A stretch of DNA of 64,000 nt, taken from positions 18,754,145 through 18,818,144 of the forward strand of contig OY741269.1 of the NCBI GenBank assembly GCA_963514095.1, written 5' to 3'. Under the pieces are notes generated by a model. It saw nothing but the letters and a program-made list of their open reading frames with translations, made no database searches and was not told the DNA's origin. Made by a program: the position numbers and the translations under genes. Source of the stretch: Eutrigla gurnardus (taxonomy: Eukaryota > Chordata > Actinopteri > Perciformes > Triglidae). Positions 47,201-64,000 of this stretch are shown here, one piece after another (the first letter of the stretch is position 1; each line of letters opens with the position of its first letter).

Positions 47201-49923
47201 GTGTCACACTTAATGTCACTGTAGTGACGGGAGGGCAGCGTTGTTGCTGCGCTGCAGAAGGCACCATCGCACCGCTGACCCGTCATCATGACACCGTGCT
47301 CTAACTGTGAGAACCAAAGACGTGCAGAGGAATGGTGATTAATATGGGAACAAAGAAGAATAGTTGGTGCGAGAGAGTGCGCGGGTGGTTGTTGACAGCA
47401 CACGGCCAAGAAATAAATTAAGAATACCGCGTTGCCAATAGTGATACAATCTAGGACCATGAACGCAAACAAACCCATGCACCAACGTGCAAACCTCAGT
47501 TACGTGAACAATTTCCATCACATGAGTCAGAATAAACGGATATGTGATACCGTCTTCAATCCTGCTGAGATAAAAATAAAAGGAAACAAAACTGCTTGCA
47601 TTAGGATATGTGTGTATCATGTAACCTACAACACATTTTCCACCTTGAGGCCATATATACTCCATCAATGAGTCGATGGTAATAGCCATGAACCCTGTTT
47701 TCCCTCTGAAAAAGCCTCTCTGGGTCACCACACTACTCAATACACTGTGCATCATTTCTCAGTGTCAAATTCCCCTGGTGTGTTCTGAAATACGATGGCT
47801 GGCGGGCTGAATCATTTCCTTCTGCTTTTAAATGCCAGAAAGCTGCTGGGGCAAAACATGGCATTAAAGCAGAGGAAAATGTGCATAACATTATGTTGTT
47901 TTTATATATGAAAATATATTTATATTTGAAATAATGTAAACACACAAAAGGCAAAATGTAACATTAATCCATGCTAAACTTAATTATCAATAAAAACGTA
48001 TTGTAAAATAGTTCCCCCAGGAGATGGTAGAATCTAAAGTGCATCTAAACGTTTGCCTTGAATGTGTGGCTGGCTGAATTTCTTGCTGCGTCATTGTCCA
48101 TTTTAGATATTGAGGCTAGTGGGTCTTAGAGGTAACACCGACAGCGACGGACTGGCCAGTCGACATGAGGCTGACTGCAACACCAGCTTCTGTAGAATCG
48201 ACGTCATCTACGACGGCAGCAGCCAAGGGCAAATCAATATAGTCAGAAAATAAACATGTTTAAAATCTATTTTTGGAAGACTTGAATCAATTCAGTAAAC
48301 GTACAGGTTAAGAATCAAGATTATTATATGAGATCGTATGTGAATCAATTACCCCACCCCTTCCCTCGGCAAAGTACCCTTGAGCAAGGTGGTGATCCAC
48401 ATGGACCCAGAACAGTGGTGTGGTCTTTTCTGGTTGTACAGTGCAACATGAACTAAATCCTTACAGCATACTCTATTACAGCACAGTCTTGAGCGACAAC
48501 TCTCCTCTAAATATCTACTTGTTTGAAATAAAGGAATACTGATTCTTGCCGAGGCTAAATTACAGTTGAGCGGAAGTTAAAGGCAAAAGGACGAATCCAT
48601 TCACTATACACACAAAGCTACTGACAATGTGGGACATTGTCTTACAGACCGAAGACTGGACAAAGAGCTTTCTATTGGAGCCATAAGAATCCTGGACCAG
48701 GAGCCATCATCTCCACCACCATGTATACAACAAGCACACATCGTCTCACTGAATGGGACGATTTCTGTACTGTCTTTTTTTTATTTCACCCTTTTAGTAA
48801 CTGATTTAGCGCCCATCTTAAGGGAAGCCCAATTTGTCTTTCTACTGATGACCAGGATGTGTCTGCTGGTGTTGTGTATATTATATTTACAGTTAGATGC
48901 TGATGTGACTGTTTGGCATAGAAGGTAATACAATTACAGGTAAAAGCAACATACTAACGTGATGCTTTTAGGTGCAAACACAGCGAGGTACTAAAGAAAT
49001 CTACCGTCTCCTTATTCCAGAGAATGAGGAGCATCATGCTGATTCCATAACTAATTAATTTAAATATGTCAAGCCAAATTATCGAGAAATAGTCCCCCAA
49101 AATAATATAAATATACTTTCTAAATATAGCCGAGTATAAGAAGAACAAAGTTTGAAGCACAAGTGTGGTGTTATTACAAAAGTGCTCATAGCCTTCAAGG
49201 GAAATAATACTTCAGATGCTGTTTGTCATGTTTTATCAGTTAATGAGATTACTGATGGCGCTGTACCACTCAGAGAAGACTGAATGCATTACTAAGATCT
49301 GAACATGAACCTTGAACGGCATAAACCCAGGAAAAAACAGGCCAGAATACACTATTTTAGTGGCTTTGTACCGTTTCTCAGAGAAGAACGCAGATCAGAT
49401 TCAAAGACCGGAGTTTAGTGCAATAACATCACAGATGACGTTCCTGAACGCTTTTTAATTAAAAGATTGTTTATTGGATTATCACTACACTGACATGTGA
49501 CCACTGCACGTATCTTCTGTTTCGGATCATCAAATGTGTGCCCGACGGCTGCATGTATAGCTGACAAGTGGCTCAGATTATTCTTTGGATGAATATCTTG
49601 CACAATTTGTGCCGGCTTGGGGTATTTTGGCGAGCGAGGTTTCACTTCCATTGGAAATAAGATGCTTAATTACCGGAAAACCCAATAAAATATCTTCATC
49701 TGATGAAAAATTCCATTTACATTGATAAGGTTAGCTAATGGTTACCCAAAGACATAATAAAAAAAATGCATGATCCTCCCAGTTATATAAGTTATATATT
49801 TACTTAGGTACGCATGCATTATGTACTAGTATTTACTCTGACTTAGTTTGAACAAGATGAGAAATGTTAAGCATATTCATTGTGCATTTGCCATCTCAAA
49901 ATTACAAGAGTTCCACTTTCTTC

Positions 49924-50447
49924 TAGGGGTGTGAATCTTTGGCTTCACAGCGATTCGATTCCATTAACGATACAGTAGTTGGCGATTCGATTCAAGGATG
50001 ATTTTTTTGTAATGTTTCGTTTTGATTCTGTAAACGATTCGATTCAGTAACTTGCAACCAAAATTCTATATCCATGAAATAAACATGCAATAATGCGAGT
50101 GAGACTATCTGTATTCTTCTGAAAAGGTGAAAAAATAACATATTAACTCTATAAAAAAGTAGTCCTGCATAATATTTTATGCTGAATACAAAAATGTAAT
50201 TAAAATATGCTCAGTTATTTTTAACATTTTCAGTAGACTACATGCTGGCAGATGAGAGTGTCTTAAACGTATTAAAACATTAATCATAAGTAACAATCAC
50301 GATCCATCCAATTAAATGCATTTATATTGATTATCGGTGAAGCCAAAACGATTCATTCTATTTATTTATTTTAGCAGATCTATTTAGTTGAATCTATAGG
50401 ACTGACAATCGATTCATTGATTAATCGAATGGATCGTTACACCTCTA
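49924..50447. mobile_element. hAT-like MITE with perfect 8-bp target duplication
   Basis: It starts TAGGGGTGTGAATC and ends GATCGTTACACCTCTA (reverse complement TAGAGGTGTAACGATC). It is flanked on both sides by the identical 8 bp ctttcttc (49916-49923 and 50448-50455). The interior repeats CGATTCGATT words and has no coding frame. The intact duplication suggests a fairly recent insertion. Confidence 0.85.
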
Positions 50448-51257
50448 CTTTCTTCACGTGTAGAAACAACAAATGGCTAAGGAGGCTATCCTCAGGGAGA
50501 CGGGACCTTGCTCATTCTTCTTCCTCCGTTATAACACCAGAAACCTGATTATCAGACCAAGCCATTCCCCCCACAGGGATGCACTTCTCTCTCTCTCAAA
50601 CCTGCCTCTAATTCCTTTCCTGTCATATTGCCAACCTCATCTCGCCACCCCCCCTCCTCTTTCTTGACCCTGTCCCACCCCTCCCTCCACCAATCCATCT
50701 CATCACATCGACTCCGCTCTGCCACAGGAGCACCTTTCTCCCTCCGTCCCTCCATCCTCCCCATTGTCTCCCCCACCCATCCCCTTGTGTCTGAGTCAGT
50801 GGCCACCCAGCAGGGAGATTCATCACAGCAAGCTGGCAGCCACAGTCAACACTGCCAAGAAAGCACACACACGCGCGCACACGCGCACGCACAAGCACAC
50901 ACACACCAATCTAGCCGATCAAACAGAGAAAAAAAACAAGAGCCAGACAAGCATTTTACAATAACAGGAGGCAAAAAAAAATGGTGGGCTGCAAACTGTT
51001 ATTTTGATGGTCATCTGATGGTTATTTCTAAACATTATCCAGTCAGCCAAGACTAATATAGAGATGTATAGACAGATTAGATAAATTACAGTATGCAACG
51101 ATTATCCAGCATTGTAAAAAATATTATTATTTGTCTACACGACAGATACAGCTGCTCTGCTTTCATCTTTAGCTTCTTAGGAAACGAAACCACTTCTTTA
51201 TTCCACAAACCCCCCCGTTGCTGTGTAAACTGTTTGTGACAAGGACCGAGTGGTGCC

Positions 51258-51457
51258 NNNNNNNNNNNNNNNNNNNNNNNNNNNNNNNNNNNNNNNNNNN
51301 NNNNNNNNNNNNNNNNNNNNNNNNNNNNNNNNNNNNNNNNNNNNNNNNNNNNNNNNNNNNNNNNNNNNNNNNNNNNNNNNNNNNNNNNNNNNNNNNNNNN
51401 NNNNNNNNNNNNNNNNNNNNNNNNNNNNNNNNNNNNNNNNNNNNNNNNNNNNNNNNN
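51258..51457. other. Assembly gap (200 N)
   Basis: Exactly 200 undetermined bases; the round size suggests a placeholder rather than a measured length. Confidence 1.
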
Positions 51458-51631
51458 ATAGAGTATAACTATAGGCTCGTCAGACTGAAGTCACAGCAAA
51501 GTCCCGAAAGTCATCTAATGATTTCTGATATGTCTGGATTATATTTATGTTATACATGTTGATCAAAAAAGAATAATCATGATCATCAACAAAGGCAGTG
51601 CAACATATTATATAAATATAAATAAAACAAA

Positions 51632-51633
<2 letters not shown>

Positions 51634-51715
<82 letters not shown>

Positions 51716-51726
51716 ATATATATATA
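51634..51726. repeat. (TA)n microsatellite
   Basis: About 93 bp of TA repeats with one interruption, about 180 bp after the gap. Confidence 0.95.
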
Positions 51727-51976
51727 AATAAAGAATACACATAATTAAATAAAGACTAAAAAGACGTAAAGGCTACATCAACGTTAAATATGAAACAGCA
51801 ACGACGTAAACACATATATCCTTTTTACGGGCACGAGAGCAACATGACGTAAATCCATAACGTATGGTTTTTTCTACGTCATTGTTTGTGTGTAATACCG
51901 AAGTTGTGTCTTAATACTGACACGAGCGTCACGGCTCGGAGACAGACCCGCTGACTTCTGCGAACAGAGAACACGT

Positions 51977-51978
<2 letters not shown>

Positions 51979-52069
<91 letters not shown>
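51979..52069. repeat. (GA)n tract upstream of the mucin-like gene
   Basis: About 90 bp of GA repeats with one interruption, ending about 220 bp before the start codon at 52293. It therefore sits in the promoter or 5'UTR. Confidence 0.95.
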
Positions 52070-52073
<4 letters not shown>

Positions 52074-52292
52074 CACTCCTCCTTCAGTCCCTGCAGCCAC
52101 GCACACACACTGGCGGAGCTGCTGTCTGCTTGAACAGGAGCTGCCTGGGATTTCCAAAGCGACCTCCCCCCCTAAAAGTCTGCTACCGGCCCGTGGACGA
52201 GGGAGGGAGGAAGGAGAGTCCGACACGAGACGAGGGGGACGTTTGTTGTTTTGATTCTATTTGATTTTTGGGGAGGTTATTTCCTCACAGTG

Positions 52293-60399
<8,107 letters not shown>

Positions 60400-61127
60400 T
60401 GGAGGCTACGGCCGAAAAAAAATTTTGCCGCCCGATTGCTCTCCTTGAATCCAGGCTCATACTGCAGTCGAACCCAACCTTTCTTCCTTAATCTGCACCA
60501 AACAGAGAGAACCCTGGGTAATGTGTGAGCCACCGTATCTAGATCACCGACACGTAGGGAAATAAGACACAAGATTGGAGCCGCAACGGACAATGAAGAT
60601 GTCGCCCGTGTTGGTGGTCGTTTAAATCCATTTGAATCCATTCACAAACCAGGTCCACGCCTCTGTTGAATACTACATGCTTCATATTTTTCAGTCCGTC
60701 TTTCGGGGTGTGGGAGATTTTTGTTTTCACCACGTTCACACCTTGGGCACAGATTCAGATTGTCCCCCCCAGAATTTCACCTGAGAGCCTAATTCCCCCA
60801 TAATCAGTCAGTGTTAGTAAGACTCTGACTGAGAGGCCGGAGAAAATAACTCAACATAATAAATTAAGCCTAATTATAGTGTTAAAAAAAAGTTGCACTT
60901 TACTTTTTCAGGAGTGAAAAAAAAGACAATTATGTTTGCGTATGAGGGAAAAATGGGAGTTTTGTTTGCAGGTGCAGGCATAGCAGTGTGTGTGTCTGTT
61001 TAAAAAGTCCATGTGTGGATTTTTGTGTTTTTTGAAGGCGTGAAAGGGGATATTTAAAGTGTTTTTTCTTGTGTGTGTTTGTTTCTGTGTTGAATGTCCT
61101 GCAGCCTTTTGGCTTATGTTACATGTG

Positions 61128-61179
<52 letters not shown>

Positions 61180-61830
61180 CTTTCCTGGAGTGGTGTGTCC
61201 AGGAGAGAGTGTGCCTTACACAGCTCTTTATTTGTATACCGTATTTATATTCAAAACAACCTGAAACAAACCTTCGTGATTTACCAGTCATTCCAGTGCT
61301 CAGACCCGCGGGCCCGTTTCAACGATTTTAGCCTCGAGCGCGCGCCGTTGCCACAGTGACGGTTGCGGGCCGGTGGCCTTTCCACACGACGTCGGTGCTG
61401 TCGATACTACTGAGGGTCGCATCACGCAGAGACAACTTCATGAAACGCAGTCGCGAATGTTAAACATGGCGACCTTGTTCTCTCGGCGTCCTGCTGGTTA
61501 AACTGCGCTTCAACCGCAAATGTGCGGGAAGATGTGAGCGGAAATGAGACACGCCACCGACGTCGATAGACCCGTGTTCACGAATTAAAGGACATAAATC
61601 AACATCAAATGTCAATGGATATTCCCTCACTTACTGTTTTGAACGCTTGTTTTGCCTTTTTATCACCCATATCTACATCCGGGCCTAAATAATACATTTT
61701 CTGATATTAGATATTTAAATAAAAAAAAATGTTTGTAAATATCTTGAATTGCATATTGAGGCTTTGCTGCCAGATGTGGATTATGTAATGTTGCTGTTTT
61801 ATGATTAAAGGTATTTCGAAACCATCTTGT
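60400..61830 (+). other. 3'UTR of the mucin-like gene, tentative
   Basis: No coding frame. An ATTAAA signal at 61804-61809 and an AATAAA near 60856-60862 are candidate poly(A) sites. A GT microsatellite lies at 61132-61177. The GC- and CpG-rich block at about 61300-61560 is unusual for a 3'UTR. Confidence 0.4.
61132..61177. repeat. (GT)n microsatellite
   Basis: About 46 bp of GT repeats. Confidence 0.95.
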
Positions 61831-62035
61831 GCATTTCAGACCTTCATTATTATGATTTATTTAACAAATAAATAAATAAAAACGGGTAAAAAACACACAT
61901 AGCAAACAATACTATTCGATGACATGACAATTCGCAAAAGGAGAAAAACAGATTGAAAACAAATCAATTGACAAAGAGAAAAATAAAAAAACGAGAAATT
62001 GAGTAAAAGTGCTGATAATTTAGAAACTGAAAAAC

Positions 62036-62066
<31 letters not shown>

Positions 62067-63509
62067 TATATACATATATATACATATATATACACATATG
62101 ATTGTTAAACACAGTTTTTTTAGTACAATTAATCTCTTCAAACTCAATTATGAATAACAACCAACAATCCACTGATTACAAGAAGCCATAAAAAGTCAAG
62201 CCTTTACACATAAACAGACTTTTATTGTTGGAGAGAAAACATTTACTTACTTACAGACCTTCCGTGAATTAACTCAGTGCTTTACAGTGGCATCGCTGCA
62301 TAATACTTGGCAAATGCAATAAAACTGCAGTAAAAAGGGTCCGACACATCAGCCATTATCTGGCCACAATATCAAATAAATGAGCCTTTTCTTTATTAAA
62401 TGTCTCTTCAACCACAACACTAACTGCCAGACGAGGAGAGAAGATGTGGGTTTTTAATACTGTCGCGTACCATCAGTGCCGCTAACCGTTTTCTAGAGCG
62501 TCTTTTATTGTCAGATAAACTGTGTAGTGTCTGTAATCGCTTTTCCCCACCCAACCGGCCCGTCAGTGGCTCTCGACTGTCTGAAGTGTGAGATCAGAGA
62601 GACAGTGGAGGTTGGGGGGGCGTTGGTGCCTCTGGTTTGGTGAGTGTAATGGATTTTTGGATTCCCCTTTGTCTTTTCGCTTCAGCTACATTACCGGGAA
62701 TCACAACGCCATCCCTCATCAGATTTCCTCTGGATGGATGAGTGCATTACGTCAAGGGGAAAAAGCCCATTAAGCATCCATTACCCCCCGAGACGCCGGA
62801 GAGTGTAGCTTACGTATAATGTGTGATCACCCTTTAAAGCTCATTGACAATCTTTAAAACTTGACACAAGTTGATAGGCATCAAAGCAACTTAAAAAGGA
62901 AGAAAACGCTGTGTTTCTCGCACAGTTTTAGTAAATGGGGGGCCAGGGTTTAACAACAGCCAAACTATACCAACGTTTTCTTGGAGAATTCAAGGTAACA
63001 AAGGGGTGATTACACATTTGCGGCAACATAAACACAACTACTTCAGCACTGTGGGCCCTTGTTCTGCTAACCAGAAGCACAGAGATCAGTGATGCTCTTC
63101 TTCCATTGTCGTTGTGTGCAGAGGTGAAAGTGCTGCAGATGTAAACTACACCGTGATCTTACCTAGCCTCAACAATCTGTAATCATAACAACCATAAACA
63201 AGCCTATTTTTAAAACTTTCTGCCTGGAACAAAACCATGTGATTTAGCAGACCAATCACAGAGCTCTTGACCCTTTCCCTTCACTGGCAGGACCCATAAT
63301 TTATCTCCAGTGACTCGAAAATGTGGGTTTCAGAGGGCGTGGCAAAAAAAACAACAACACTAAAGCGTTATATACATTCATGTTCAAATTCAACAGCCCA
63401 AGAAATGGTGAAGAAATGAAGCCGATTACAAAGAAATGCTATTTTACAGGCACAAAACTATGCAGCGTCGTGCAAACAGTTTCTCACAGAGACGCTGTCT
63501 CACTCTCTA

Positions 63510-63550
<41 letters not shown>

Positions 63551-64000
63551 CTTGCTCAAACAGCTGCCTGTCTGCTCAGTTCCCAGCATTCAACCAGCCT
63601 CCGCATGTGGAGACAGTTACAGCAGATTATTTAAAAGAGGATTTGTGGCTATCACGGTCCTTCAGCCCTCGAGCTGATATCTCTAACGAGACGCAGGGAA
63701 AACAATGCTGAATCTTCTAGTGGTTTCGTTTCAGCAGAACTGGGCGTGCCACATGACACCAGACGGGTTAAAGAATAATTAGACGAGCGATTGGAAATCA
63801 ATTTGAACAGAAAAAGAAATAAAAGTAGTGACACTGTACGGTCTCTCCTGAGTCCCTAACATTTCTGTGATTATCACAAGTATCTGTTTAAAAAAAGCAG
63901 GTGAGAGTTCCCCTCACTAAAAGAAGGTTTCAGTATGAACTATGCATCACACCCATCGCGTAAGCAGTTATCTACGCCCTTCTGCAAAGCCACCAGACTA
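61831..64000. other. Right-hand end, no gene recognised
   Basis: AT-rich, with TA/CATA repeats (62036-62098) and a CA microsatellite (63509-63548). A minus-strand AATAAA (plus TTTATT, 62221-62226) could end a minus-strand gene lying beyond the window, but no exon supports this. Confidence 0.55.

Larger units (their letters stand above)
44289..52292. other. Region upstream of IPO13 exon 2, with assembly gap
   Basis: No exon could be supported. The missing first IPO13 exon is expected somewhere here, possibly in the gap. It contains a hAT-like element (49924-50447), a TA microsatellite and a long GA repeat. An open frame of 231 codons at 45130-45825 has no recognised similarity. Confidence 0.6.

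Noticed and set aside
50552..50904. Minus frames with MGRMEGRREK near 50720 as candidate IPO13 first exon
   Set aside because: The nearest donor gives the wrong phase for joining to ALHQLYYD, and the sequence is purine-rich and repetitive.
51879..52226. Minus frame starting MSDSPSSLPRPRAG as possible IPO13 exon 1
   Set aside because: No ENVEK-like end and no phase-0 donor, and the rest is the GA repeat read as SLSL.
62221..62226. Minus-strand AATAAA as the end of a gene to the right
   Set aside because: A single hexamer in AT-rich DNA; no exon up to 64000 supports a gene.

Overview
The window is vertebrate nuclear DNA, almost certainly from a ray-finned (teleost) fish. Genes are split into short exons with GT-AG introns. 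Intergenic and intronic DNA is AT-rich and dense in CA/GT, TA and GA microsatellites. It also carries fish-type short transposons with 8-bp target duplications and an L2/UnaL2-type LINE or SINE tail. There are no bacterial operons, CRISPR arrays or phage genes. One run of 200 N (51258-51457) is an assembly gap.

Layout. (1) 1-4553, minus: the first five coding exons of a HOOK-family dynein adaptor, best match HOOK1; the rest lies beyond the left edge. (2) 4680-4900: a CCAAT-rich promoter that could serve both directions. (3) 7324-10816, plus: an RNF170-like RING E3 ligase with two C-terminal membrane segments. (4) 11592-22081, minus: complete PFAS (purL, FGAM synthase), 27 coding exons that join in frame into 1318 residues, plus a 5'UTR exon near 24402-24500. 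The promoter has an NRF1-like palindrome and a CACGTG E-box. Two of its introns appear to use GC rather than GT donors. RNF170-like and PFAS end tail to tail. (5) 27159-44288, minus: importin-13 (ipo13), 21 exons joined in frame into 938 residues; the first coding exon (about 25-30 residues) was not found. (6) 52293-60399, plus: a five-exon, 370-residue mucin-like type I membrane protein with a coding Thr/Gln minisatellite; I do not recognise its family. (7) 61830-64000: no gene seen.

The genes do not form one pathway: vesicle and dynein transport (HOOK), ER ubiquitin ligase (RNF170-like), de novo purine synthesis (PFAS), nuclear transport (IPO13) and a cell-surface mucin. The HOOK/RNF170-like head-to-head pair mirrors human HOOK3/RNF170, suggesting a duplicated ancestral pair. 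I found no clear new multi-gene system. The most unusual items are the mucin-like gene, the GC-AG introns, splice donors embedded in GT microsatellites, and a set of small hAT-like transposons whose target duplications can be read directly.

Exon joins were worked out by hand from splice signals, reading phase and remembered family sequences; no alignment was run.
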